A stretch of DNA of 37,957 nucleotides from Streptomyces sp. JHA26. GTDB lineage: Bacteria; Actinomycetota; Actinomycetes; Streptomycetales; Streptomycetaceae. Of this stretch, positions 30,383 to 37,957 are shown in pieces. The notes under the pieces were generated by a model. It ran no database searches and had not been told where the DNA came from. It saw only the letters and a program-made list of their open reading frames with translations. The stretch covers positions 1 to 37,957 of the forward strand of contig NZ_BDJC01000062.1 in NCBI RefSeq assembly GCF_002005565.1, written 5' to 3'. Numbering within the stretch: the first letter of the stretch is position 1; each line of letters opens with the position of its first letter. Position numbers and translations under genes: made by a program.

Positions 30383-30642
30383 GGCACGAGTATCGGGGCC
30401 GGTCCGGTCGCCCGCAAGAAAGTAGCTTGACGGAAACTTGCTTAACCCTAAGCCACCTTCTACCGGGCCACTTCCCGGGCCCACGCCCCCACCACGAAGG
30501 GTGCCCCCATGGCCACCGGCCACGGATCGACGACAGACCTTTCAGTTCTCCTTCAAAGAACGGTCGAAAAGATTCGATGGACCTGACGGTTCCGGTGCTG
30601 GGACGGTAGCCGCGCCAGGCTCCCCACCAGGAAGGGACCTTC
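30383..30642. promoter_or_regulatory. MarR/EamA divergent regulatory region
   Basis: Contains the marR promoter described in that entry and a candidate rightward promoter TTGACG (30427-30432), 16 nt, TAAGCC (30449-30454). Inverted repeats that could bind MarR are CAAG-7-CTTG (30415-30418 and 30426-30429) and GCTTA-ACCC-TAAGC (30440-30453); both overlap these promoters. The rightward message would have a 5' leader of roughly 180 nt, which contains a 25-codon reading frame. Confidence 0.6.
30509..30586 (+). CDS. Possible 25-codon leader peptide ahead of the EamA gene
   Basis: An ATG at 30509 with GAAGGG 8 nt upstream opens a 25-residue frame (starting MATGHGSTTD, ending EKIRWT). It uses codons rare in this genome (CTT, TCA, GTT, CAA, AGA, ATT), unlike any neighbour. 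Its ribosome site and first codons resemble those of the EamA gene itself (GAAGGG, then start-GCC-AC), so it may be a decayed duplication of that start or a regulatory upstream frame. Too short to prove coding. Confidence 0.3.
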   Translation: MATGHGSTTDLSVLLQRTVEKIRWT

Positions 30643-31566
30643 GTGGCCACAGCCGCCCACCGGACCACCCCCCACCCCACCGCCGCCCCGGCGAAGCCGC
30701 CCGCGCCCGTCGCCCTCGGCCTCGCGCTCGCCGTCCTCGCCACCCTCGTCTGGTCCGGCAGCTTCGTCACCTCCCGCGCCCTCGGCGACAGCGTCCCGCC
30801 CGTCCAGCACGCCTTCTGGCGCTGGGTGATCGCCCTCGCCGTCGTCGCCCCCTTCGGCGCCCGCCGGGCCTGGCGGCAGCGCGCACTCGTCCGCCGCCAC
30901 CTCGGCTTCGTGCTCCTCGCCTCCCTGCTCGGCGTCACCGTCTACAACACCCTCGTCAACCAGGCCGGCGTCACCACCCCCGCCGCCAACATGGGCATGA
31001 TCATGGCGGCGTCCCCGGTGCTGATGGCGGTCCACGAACGGGCGGGCGGCGTCCGGCTCGGCGCGCGCCGGATCGCCGGGCTGCTCATCGCCTGCGCGGG
31101 CGTGCTGCTGCTCGTCGGGGGAGACGGGGCGTCCTTCTCGGCCGGCGACCTGTGGATGATCGCCGCCGCCTGCTGCTTCGGCTCCTACAGCGCGCTGCTG
31201 CGCCGCAGGCCCGCCGGTCTCGACGGGGTGGCCTTCCTCTTCACCACCTTCCTGCTCGGCACCGTCCTGCTGCTGCCGGTCCAGGCCGTCAGCCTCGCCG
31301 TCCAGGGCGGCTTCACCCCGACGAGCACCACCGTCCTGCCGCTCCTCTACGTCGGCGTCGCCTCCTCGGCCGTCGCCTTCTTCGCCTGGAACAAGGCGAT
31401 CTCCCTGATCGGAGCGGCCCGCGCGGGCGTCGTCTACTACCTCCAGCCGGTCTGCGTCGCCCTGCTCTCCTGGGCGCTGCTGGCCGAACCGACCGGCTGG
31501 GCGCAGGCCGGGTGCATGGCGCTGATCCTCACCGGGGTCGTCCTCGGCGCGGGGGCACGCCGGTAG
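30643..31566 (+). CDS. EamA-family (DMT superfamily) transporter
   Basis: A 307-residue membrane protein with two EamA repeats and about ten predicted spans, the normal layout for RhaT/YdcZ-like exporters of amino acids, metabolites or drugs. The first repeat starts at about residue 23 (ALGLALAVLATLVWSGSFVTSRAL-like region, broken by charged loops) and includes AGVTTPAANMGMIMAASPVL. The second starts near residue 165 (GDLWMIAAACCFGSYSALL) and ends with GAARAGVVYYLQPVCVALLS. The GTG at 30643 has GGAAGGGA upstream. Divergence from marR suggests MarR-controlled efflux. The LysR gene follows 9 bp later on the same strand. Confidence 0.87.
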   Translation: MATAAHRTTPHPTAAPAKPPAPVALGLALAVLATLVWSGSFVTSRALGDSVPPVQHAFWRWVIALAVVAPFGARRAWRQRALVRRHLGFVLLASLLGVTVYNTLVNQAGVTTPAANMGMIMAASPVLMAVHERAGGVRLGARRIAGLLIACAGVLLLVGGDGASFSAGDLWMIAAACCFGSYSALLRRRPAGLDGVAFLFTTFLLGTVLLLPVQAVSLAVQGGFTPTSTTVLPLLYVGVASSAVAFFAWNKAISLIGAARAGVVYYLQPVCVALLSWALLAEPTGWAQAGCMALILTGVVLGAGARR

Positions 31567-31575
31567 GTTGCCGTC

Positions 31576-32481
31576 ATGGCCGAATGGGACCTCCGCAAGC
31601 TGCAGATCCTGCGGACGCTGCGGGACCGGGGCACGGTCACCGCGACGGCCGAGGCGCTGCACATGACGCCGTCGGCCGTGTCCCAGCAGCTGACCAACCT
31701 CTCCCGGCAGCTCGGCGTGGAACTGCTCCGGGCCCACGGCAGGCGGGTCCGGCTGACGGACGCGGCCCGGCTCGTCCTGCGGCACGCCGAGGCGGTGTTC
31801 GAGCAACTGGAGCGGGCGGACGCCGACCTGGCGGCCCACGTCCACGGGGAGGCCGGGCAGGTGCGGGTCGGCGCCTTCTCCACCGCCGTGCCCGCCCTCG
31901 TCGTACCGGCCGTGACCGCGCTGCGGGCCACACACCCCGGCATCACGGTGCGGGTGCGGGAGGCCGAGGCGCAGGAGGCGTACGAGCTGCTGGCCGCCCA
32001 GGACGTGGACCTGGCCCTGTCCCTGGCGGCCGAGGCGCCGACCGCCGCAGACCCCCGCTTCACCCGCGTCCCGCTCTTCGCCGACCCGCTGGACGTCGCC
32101 CTGCCCCGCGCCCACCCGCTCGCCGACGCGGCCGGGCTGCGGCTGGCGGACCTGGCCGCCGAGCCGTGGATCTTCGGCGGCAGCGGCCCCTGGTCGGACA
32201 TCACGCGCGGCGCCTGCGAGGCCGCCGGTTTCCGCCCCCACCAGGGGCACTCGGCGGCCGGCTGGACGGCGATCCTGGCGATGGTCGAGGCCGGCATGGG
32301 CGTCGCCCTGGTCCCCCGCATGGCGGCGGTGCCGCGCGACGGCGTGGCGATGCGCGCCCTGCACGCGGACCGCCCGGTCCGGCACGTCGTCGCGGCCGTC
32401 CGCAGGGGCGCGGGCGAGGACGGCGCCGTGGCCAGGGTCCTCACGGCTCTGCGGGGGGCCGCGGGAGATCTCGGCGGCTGA
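31576..32481 (+). CDS. LysR-family transcriptional regulator
   Basis: A 301-residue LysR-type regulator. The N-terminal winged helix covers residues about 4-63 (LRKLQILRTLRDRGTVTATA, HMTPSAVSQQLTNLSRQLG) and is followed by a linker helix and a substrate-binding-like effector domain (RVGAFSTAVPALVVPAVTAL, VDLALSLAAEAP, MVEAGMGVALVPRMAA). It starts at the ATG at 31576, 9 bp after the EamA stop, so it is transcribed with the transporter instead of divergently from its target. A role in regulating the same efflux gene or an unlinked pathway is possible; the ligand is unknown. The 271 bp from its stop to the CRISPR array hold no gene, only a short hairpin (ACACCG-TACGGG-CGGTGT) near 32660. Confidence 0.87.
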   Translation: MAEWDLRKLQILRTLRDRGTVTATAEALHMTPSAVSQQLTNLSRQLGVELLRAHGRRVRLTDAARLVLRHAEAVFEQLERADADLAAHVHGEAGQVRVGAFSTAVPALVVPAVTALRATHPGITVRVREAEAQEAYELLAAQDVDLALSLAAEAPTAADPRFTRVPLFADPLDVALPRAHPLADAAGLRLADLAAEPWIFGGSGPWSDITRGACEAAGFRPHQGHSAAGWTAILAMVEAGMGVALVPRMAAVPRDGVAMRALHADRPVRHVVAAVRRGAGEDGAVARVLTALRGAAGDLGG

Positions 32482-32752
32482 TCCTCACCTCTCGGGGGCG
32501 CTGACCCACCGCAGGGCTGCTCCGCGACGTCCTGACGAACGGAGCCTCCTCTGCAGGCGCGGAAAGTAGGCCCCTGCCCCCGGGTGCCGCCGACAAATCC
32601 GCCCGTCGACTGCCGGACCCGCCCTACAGAGGCAGTTGGCGGGGTTCCCCGGGAGAACACCGTACGGGCGGTGTGTTGCTACGGCCTTCGCACCGATCGG
32701 TACGCCGCAACGGAATACGCCAACAGCGTCCACCCGGTTCGGTGCCCTCATT

Positions 32753-33757
32753 GGGACCATCCCCGCGGGTGCGGGGAGCAGTGGGTCCGGCAGGGCCGCC
32801 ATCCGCGCGACTCGGGACCATCCCCGCGGGTGCGGGGAGCAGGACGGCGGCTTCGCACTGGGCGAGGCTGTCTTGGGACCATCCCCGCGGGTGCGGGGAG
32901 CAGTTCACCGAGTTCGCGTCGAAATACCCGGTCTCGGGACCATCCCCGCGGGTGCGGGGAGCAGAACGGTCGGCTGCGCCTCGAGGCCGCAGCGGCGGGA
33001 CCATCCCCGCGGGTGCGGGGAGCAGCCGCTGGTCCAGTACCTGCGGAGGGTGGCCGCGGGACCATCCCCGCGGGTGCGGGGAGCAGTACGAGACGCTGCT
33101 GCGCAGGCACTGGGAGGAGGGACCATCCCCGCGGGTGCGGGGAGCAGGTCGTGCACGCGGTCAGCAGGTTGTGCGCCTGGGGACCATCCCCGCGGGTGCG
33201 GGGAGCAGCCGTGGACGACGTCGGCTTCCCGGGTGCGGTGGGGACCATCCCCGCGGGTGCGGGGAGCAGCTGACCGCCATCAGGAGTGGCCGTCCCTCGT
33301 TGGGACCATCCCCGCGGGTGCGGGGAGCAGGGCACCCGCCCCAACGTCATCGCCGGATACACGGGACCATCCCCGCGGGTGCGGGGAGCAGCGGTCGATG
33401 TACATCGGCTGGTGGACGTAGTAGGGACCATCCCCGCGGGTGCGGGGAGCAGGGCCCACCGGGGCCGGCGTACACGCCTACCGAGGGACCATCCCCGCGG
33501 GTGCGGGGAGCAGCAGGCGCTCCAGGGCGGCGGCGAGACGCGGTTGGGACCATCCCCGCGGGTGCGGGGAGCAGTTCTCCATGGCAGCCAGGCGGGGCTC
33601 TGCCTCGGGACCATCCCCGCGGGTGCGGGGAGCAGCAGCAACGGACGGAGGGACGGACGGGGCGAAGGGGACCATCCCCGCGGGTGCGGGGAGCAGATGT
33701 GCAAGATCGGCTTGCCGCAGCCGGGGCCGGGACCATCCCCGCGGGTGCGGGGAGCAG
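32753..33757 (-). CRISPR. Type I-E CRISPR array, 17 repeats and 16 spacers
   Basis: Seventeen 29-nt repeats begin at 32753 and then at every 61st base (32814, 32875 and so on to 33729), leaving sixteen 32-nt spacers with no length exception. All repeats look identical; on the plus strand they begin GGGACCATCCCCGCG and end GTGCGGGGAGCAG. On the minus strand the repeat contains CCCCGC-ACCC-GCGGGG, the hairpin cut by Cas6e, and ends ATGGTCCC, matching the 8-nt 5' handle position of type I-E crRNA. Transcription is therefore predicted leftward, with the leader at 33758-33976 and the oldest spacers near 32753. Repeat and spacer lengths are the type I-E standard and fit cas3 and casA downstream. 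The open frames across the array are an artefact of its 61-nt period. Confidence 0.97.
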
Positions 33758-33976
33758 ACTTCCTGACCTGCGAGCTTAGTGCTGGAGGAGCGTGAGATCA
33801 GCAAGTATGGGAGGTTCCGGCGAATGGGGCATTAGCTCCCATTCAGGGCTGTAGGGCGTTGAGATGGGGCGGTGGCGGGCCGAACACCCTATGGCTTGTC
33901 GACGTTTTCTGTCCGTAGATCACTCTGTTTGCTCATTCTGATGCCAGAAGAGGGCCTCTGCCTGTATCAATCCCTC
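33758..33976. promoter_or_regulatory. CRISPR leader and cas operon upstream region
   Basis: 219 non-coding bases, more AT-rich than the surroundings, separate the last repeat from cas3. By the repeat orientation this is the leader: it should carry the leftward array promoter, the adaptation signals next to 33757, and the rightward promoter for the cas genes. An inverted repeat GAATGGG / CCCATTC (33822-33828 and 33838-33844) is the clearest structure. On the minus strand CATACT (near 33805) is a possible -10 for the array. No promoter can be fixed with confidence. Confidence 0.65.
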
Positions 33977-36916
33977 ATGAGCATTGGGGGGAACACCCGT
34001 GCTGGCCTGCTGTGTCGGCTCGGGGGGCCGGCGCGGGCGGTGTGGGCCAAGCACGACCGTGACACCGACGGATGGCTGCCGTTGTGGCGGCACATGGAGG
34101 ACAGTGCCGCGGTTGCCGGGCTGTTGTGGGATCAGTGGCTGCCCGCAGGGGTGCGGGGGTTGGTGGCCGAGGCATTGCCGCAGGGTGAGGCGGACGCCCG
34201 CGCTCTCGCCGTATGGCTCGCCGGAGTGCACGACATCGGCAAAGCCACCCCCGCGTTCGCCTGCCAGGTCGATCAACTCGCCGACGCCATGCGCGACCAC
34301 GGTCTGGAGATGCGCTCGGCGAGGGCGATGGGGCCGGACCGCCGGATCGCGCCGCACGGTCTGGCCGGTCAGGTGCTGTTGGGGGAGTGGTTGGAGGAAC
34401 GGCACGGGTGGGGGTCCGCCCGAACCGGGCAGTTCACCGTGGTCGTGGGCGGGCATCATGGTGTGCCGCCCGAGCACGGGCAGATCAAGGCCCTTTACGC
34501 ACACGAGGAGCTGCTGCGCACCCCTGGTGCGAGTGGCCGTGTCTGGCGGCAGGCGCAGACCGAGTTGCTGGACGCCTGCGCCGACCGCTTCGGGGTGGCC
34601 GAACGCCTGGACGCGTGGCGAACGGTGAAGTTGCCGCAACCGGTGCAGGTGCTGCTGACCGCGTTGGTCATCGTCTCCGACTGGATCGCCAGCAATCCGG
34701 ACCTCTTCCCCTACTTTCCCGACGGTGCGTCCCGCAGCGACCAGGAGCGTCTTGCCGCGGCCTGGCAGGGGCTGGACCTCCCGGCCCCCTGGCGGGCCGA
34801 GGAACCTGTCGGGGATGCCCAGGACCTGTTCACCTCCCGGTTCGGGTTGCCGCCGGAGGCGAGGGTGCGCCCTGTTCAGGAGGCGGCCGTGGAACTCGCC
34901 CGGGAGATGAAGACGCCAGGCCTGATGGTCGTCGAGGCCCCGATGGGTGAGGGCAAGACGGAGGCGGCGCTCGCCGTGGCCGAGATCTTCGCGGCGCGTT
35001 CCGGCGCGGGCGGGGTCTTCTTCGCCCTGCCCACCATGGCCACCGGCAACGCCATGTTCCCCCGCCTGCTCGACTGGCTGGACCGGCTGCCGGGGGTGGC
35101 GGGATCACGCCGCTCGGTGCACCTGGCCCATTCCAAGGCCGCTCTCAACGAGGACTTCGCCGGCCTGATGGCCCGCGCAGGGCGGGTTGCGGCCGTGGAG
35201 GTGGACGAGGAGACGTCCCCGTCCCGGCAGCAGCCGGATCACCGGCGCCGCGCGGGTGCCGAGCTGGTGGCGCATGCCTGGCTGCGCGGCCGTAAGAAGG
35301 CCATGCTGGCCTCGTTCGTCGCGGGCACCATCGACCAGCTGCTGTTCGCCGGGCTGAAGAGCCGGCACCTGGCCCTGCGCCACCTCGCCGTGGCCGGGAA
35401 GGTCGTCGTCATCGACGAGGCGCACGCCTACGACACGTACATGAGCGTGTACCTGGACCGGGTGCTGGCCTGGCTGGGGGCGTACCGGATTCCGGTGGTG
35501 GTGCTGTCCGCGACCCTGCCCGCGTCGCGCAGGCGCGAACTCGTCGAGGCGTACTCCGGCCGGACCGGTGCGGCCGCATCCGGGGACGCGGCCGCACCGG
35601 ACGGCACCGCGACGGACGCGTACCCGCTGCTGACGGCCGTCTGCCCGGGCGGCGTTCCACTGGTCCGCCGCCCGCAGGCGTCGGCCCGGTCGGTACAGGT
35701 GCGGGTGGAGCGTCTCACCGACGACCCGGACGTCCTCGCCGACCGGCTGGAGAGCGAACTGACCGACGGCGGATGCGTCCTGGTCATCCGGAACACGGTC
35801 AAACGGGTGCTGGAGACGGCTCGCGCACTGCGTGCCAGGTTCGGCGCCGAGAACGTGACCGTCGCCCACTCGTGCTTCGTCGACCTCGACCGGGCGGACA
35901 AGGACAGCGCACTGCTCCGGCTCTTCGGTCCCCCGGAGAAGACGGACGACAGACCCACGGGCCGGCACATCGTGGTGGCCAGCCAAGTGGCCGAGCAGTC
36001 CCTGGACGTCGACTTCGACCTGCTGGTCAGCGACCTGTGCCCGGTCGACCTGCTCCTGCAACGCATGGGGCGACTGCACCGCCACCGACGCGGCCCGGGC
36101 CAGGAGGAGCGGCCCGAGCGGCTGCGGACCGCGCGCTGTCTGGTGACAGGGGTCGACTGGACGGCGGACGTGCCCGCCCCGGTGCGGGGGTCGGTCGCCG
36201 TCTACGGACGGTACGCCCTGCTGCGGTCGGCCGCGGTGCTCCTGCCCCACCTCGACGGCGGATCCCGGCGACCGGTGGAACTCCCGGCGGACATCAGCCC
36301 CCTCGTGCAGGGCGCCTACGGCGAGGGGCCGGTCGGGCCGGAACACTGGCAGGACGCGCTGAAGAAGGCACGCGAGCAGTTCGACCGGCACCGCGACGAC
36401 CAGGCCGAGCGCGCCGCCGTGTTCCGTCTGGGAGACGTCGGCAAAGCGGGGCGGCCGTTGTTCGGCTGGGTCGCCGCGGGGGTGGGGGACGCGGACGACA
36501 CCCCCACCGGGCGTGCCCAGGTCCGGGACAGTCGGGACAGCCTGGAGGTCGTCGTCGTGCAGCGGCGCGGTGACGGAAGCCTCGCCACCCTGCCGTGGCT
36601 CGCACCGGACGGCACCGGACGGCAGCGTGCCGGTATCGAGCTGCCGCAGGACGCGACGCCCGCGCGGTTCGCGGCCCGTACGGCCGCGAGCTGCGGCCTG
36701 CGGCTCCCCCTGCAGTTCTCCGGCGAGGTCATGGACCGGGCCATCGAGGAACTGGAGCGGCTGTATCTGCCCAAGTGGCAGGGCAAGGACAGCCCTTGGC
36801 TCTCCGACCAGCTGATCCTCGCACTCGACGAGGACTGTCAGACCCAGCTGGCAGGCTTCTCACTCCGCTACAGCCCGAGCGACGGTCTTGAGGTGACCCG
36901 TGACGCAGACGACTGA
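33977..36916 (+). CDS. cas3: CRISPR-associated helicase/nuclease Cas3 (type I-E)
   Basis: A 979-residue effector nuclease of type I CRISPR interference, recruited by Cascade to unwind and degrade target DNA. The N-terminal HD nuclease has WRHMEDSAAVA, H85-D86 (GVHDIGKATPAF) and VVGGHHGVPP. The superfamily 2 helicase follows: Walker A K327 (PMGEGKTE), DEAH 480-483 (VVIDEAHAYDTYMSVYL), motif III LSATLP, motif V-like VASQVAEQSLDVDFD and motif VI Q695-R699 (QRMGRLHRH). The C-terminal domain is complete, so all catalytic motifs look intact. The start is uncertain: ATG at 33977 is chosen as closest to the conserved WAKH region; ATG 33941 is in frame, and neither has a Shine-Dalgarno. casA follows after 42 bp. 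Confidence 0.95.
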   Translation: MSIGGNTRAGLLCRLGGPARAVWAKHDRDTDGWLPLWRHMEDSAAVAGLLWDQWLPAGVRGLVAEALPQGEADARALAVWLAGVHDIGKATPAFACQVDQLADAMRDHGLEMRSARAMGPDRRIAPHGLAGQVLLGEWLEERHGWGSARTGQFTVVVGGHHGVPPEHGQIKALYAHEELLRTPGASGRVWRQAQTELLDACADRFGVAERLDAWRTVKLPQPVQVLLTALVIVSDWIASNPDLFPYFPDGASRSDQERLAAAWQGLDLPAPWRAEEPVGDAQDLFTSRFGLPPEARVRPVQEAAVELAREMKTPGLMVVEAPMGEGKTEAALAVAEIFAARSGAGGVFFALPTMATGNAMFPRLLDWLDRLPGVAGSRRSVHLAHSKAALNEDFAGLMARAGRVAAVEVDEETSPSRQQPDHRRRAGAELVAHAWLRGRKKAMLASFVAGTIDQLLFAGLKSRHLALRHLAVAGKVVVIDEAHAYDTYMSVYLDRVLAWLGAYRIPVVVLSATLPASRRRELVEAYSGRTGAAASGDAAAPDGTATDAYPLLTAVCPGGVPLVRRPQASARSVQVRVERLTDDPDVLADRLESELTDGGCVLVIRNTVKRVLETARALRARFGAENVTVAHSCFVDLDRADKDSALLRLFGPPEKTDDRPTGRHIVVASQVAEQSLDVDFDLLVSDLCPVDLLLQRMGRLHRHRRGPGQEERPERLRTARCLVTGVDWTADVPAPVRGSVAVYGRYALLRSAAVLLPHLDGGSRRPVELPADISPLVQGAYGEGPVGPEHWQDALKKAREQFDRHRDDQAERAAVFRLGDVGKAGRPLFGWVAAGVGDADDTPTGRAQVRDSRDSLEVVVVQRRGDGSLATLPWLAPDGTGRQRAGIELPQDATPARFAARTAASCGLRLPLQFSGEVMDRAIEELERLYLPKWQGKDSPWLSDQLILALDEDCQTQLAGFSLRYSPSDGLEVTRDADD

Positions 36917-36958
36917 CTGCCTGGTGCCGGTGCCGGTGCCAACGAGGGCGGGGGCGCG

Positions 36959-37957
36959 ATGACGTCCTTCGACCTCACCAGCCGACCGTGGATCGGCGTC
37001 CTGCGGAGCGACGGCTCCCAGGACGAACTGTCGCTCCGTCAGATCTTCGCTCAGGCCGGTGACCTGCGGTGCGTCGTGGGCGACCTGGCCACCCAGGAGT
37101 TCGCCCTGGTCCGTCTCCTGTTGGCCGTCGCGCACGACGCGCTGGACGGCCCCGGTGACATCGAGGAGTGGGCGGAGCTCTGGGAGGACCCCGACTGTTT
37201 CGCTCCGGTCCAGGCCTATCTGGACGAGCATCACGACCGGTTCGACCTCCTGCATCCGGTCGCGCCGTTCGGGCAGACGGCCGGGCTGCGTACGGCGAAG
37301 GACGAGGTGTTCTCGCTCAACCGGATCGTGGCCGACGTGCCTGCCGGGGAGCCGTTCTTCAGCGCGCGTATGCCGGACGTACAGCGGCTGTCCTTCGCCG
37401 AGGCCGCCCGCTGGGTCGTCCACGTCCACGCTTACGACACCTCCGGCATCAAGTCCGGCATGGTCGGCGACGACCGCGTCAAGGGCGGCAAGGTGTACCC
37501 ACTCGGCACCGGATGGGCGGGGGGCCTGGGTGGGGTCTTCGTGGAAGGCCGCACTCTGCACGAGACGCTGCTGCTCAATCTGGTGGCGGCGGACACCGAG
37601 CTGCTGAACTTCTCCGCCGACGACCGGCCGGCCTGGCGCCGTGATCCTTGCGGCCCGGGCTCCGACGGGCGGTCCGCGACCGGTCTGCGCGACTTGTACA
37701 CCTGGCAGTCGCGCCGGGTCCGTCTGCACCACGACGCGGACGGCGTCCACGGTGTCGTCCTCGGCTACGGCGATCCGCTCGTGTCCCGGAACATGCACCA
37801 GAGTGAGCCGATGACTGCGTGGCGGCGCAGCCCTGCGCAGGAGAAGAAGCTGGGGCAGTCCCGCGTGTTCCTGCCTCTGGAGCACGATCCGGCCCGTGCG
37901 GCCTGGCGGGGCATCGCCGCACTGCTTGCCGACCGGCTGGAGGACACCGGCGCAGCC
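36959..37957 (+). CDS. casA: Type I-E Cascade large subunit Cse1/CasA (Cas8e), cut by window edge
   Basis: The first 333 codons of the large Cascade subunit, which recognises the PAM and recruits Cas3. The N-terminus is typical (SFDLTSRPWIGVLRSDGSQD, SLRQIFAQAGDLRCVVGDLA). It continues with FALVRLLLAVAHDA, the FDLLHPVAPFGQTAGL segment, RWVVHVHAYDTSGIKSGMVG, KGGKVYPLGTGWAGGLGGVF and TLLLNLV. Family members are about 500-560 residues long, so roughly 200 residues lie beyond the right edge. The ATG at 36959 follows GGGCGGGGGC. The gene is 42 bp after cas3 on the same strand, and type I-E order predicts casB, cas7, cas5, cas6e, cas1 and cas2 next. Confidence 0.93.
   Translation, partial: MTSFDLTSRPWIGVLRSDGSQDELSLRQIFAQAGDLRCVVGDLATQEFALVRLLLAVAHDALDGPGDIEEWAELWEDPDCFAPVQAYLDEHHDRFDLLHPVAPFGQTAGLRTAKDEVFSLNRIVADVPAGEPFFSARMPDVQRLSFAEAARWVVHVHAYDTSGIKSGMVGDDRVKGGKVYPLGTGWAGGLGGVFVEGRTLHETLLLNLVAADTELLNFSADDRPAWRRDPCGPGSDGRSATGLRDLYTWQSRRVRLHHDADGVHGVVLGYGDPLVSRNMHQSEPMTAWRRSPAQEKKLGQSRVFLPLEHDPARAAWRGIAALLADRLEDTGAA

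Noticed and set aside
30427..30609. 60-codon plus-strand frame in the EamA leader
   Set aside because: No ribosome site, low-complexity product, and it would begin at or before the probable transcription start.
32584..33804. Several overlapping frames on both strands of the CRISPR array
   Set aside because: They repeat the same residues every 61 nt (for example TIPAGAGS and HPRGCGEQ) and simply translate the repeats.

Overview
The window is high-GC actinobacterial chromosome, almost certainly Streptomyces or a close relative. The evidence is strong G/C bias at third codon positions, frequent GTG starts, the ATP-binding protein / DUF5753-type XRE regulator / DUF397 trio, a csn-type chitosan-sugar operon, and a PknG-type kinase next to GlnH- and GlnX-like genes. 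It holds about 31 intact genes, two clear pseudogenes and one CRISPR array. I see no rRNA, tRNA, insertion sequence or prophage. Gene comparisons rest on recalled family knowledge; no database search was possible.

Layout. 1-2920: the start of an FtsX-type ABC permease (3' end outside the window), a group II truncated haemoglobin and a PCMT-like methyltransferase. 2936-14163: seven minus-strand genes forming a signalling block. In transcription order they are a GlnX-like membrane protein, a GlnH-like amino-acid binding protein, a helical protein of unknown function, a PknG-type Ser/Thr kinase, a PP2C phosphatase, a VWA protein and an FHA protein. Kinase, phosphatase and FHA protein all carry zinc-ribbon cysteine pairs and low-complexity linkers, so this looks like an enlarged version of the mycobacterial GlnH-GlnX-PknG amino-acid sensing pathway with its own eraser and reader. 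14370-18018: a compact csnR-csnH-csnK operon (ROK repressor, GH4 glycosidase, BadF-type sugar kinase) with a CsnR-like operator, but without the ABC transporter genes expected between csnR and csnH.

18137-23143: MscS channel, HNH protein, a Uma2 pseudogene with an in-frame TGA, the ATP-binding/XRE/DUF397 trio and a methyltransferase. 23284-24439: a PadR regulator with a near-palindromic operator, followed by the wreck of the ABC exporter it probably controlled. 24653-27612: a tandem-repeat tract, a small repeat-containing protein, malQ, a small membrane protein that may be translated leaderless, and a very strong bidirectional terminator. 27619-32481: three regulator/effector groups (TetR with a flavin monooxygenase; MarR with an EamA transporter; a LysR regulator).

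32753-37957: a type I-E CRISPR-Cas locus. It has 17 identical 29-nt repeats with exactly 61-nt spacing, a leader region, cas3 and the first 333 codons of casA (cse1/cas8e). The array appears to be transcribed leftward and the cas genes rightward from the shared leader. The remaining cas genes should lie beyond the right edge.
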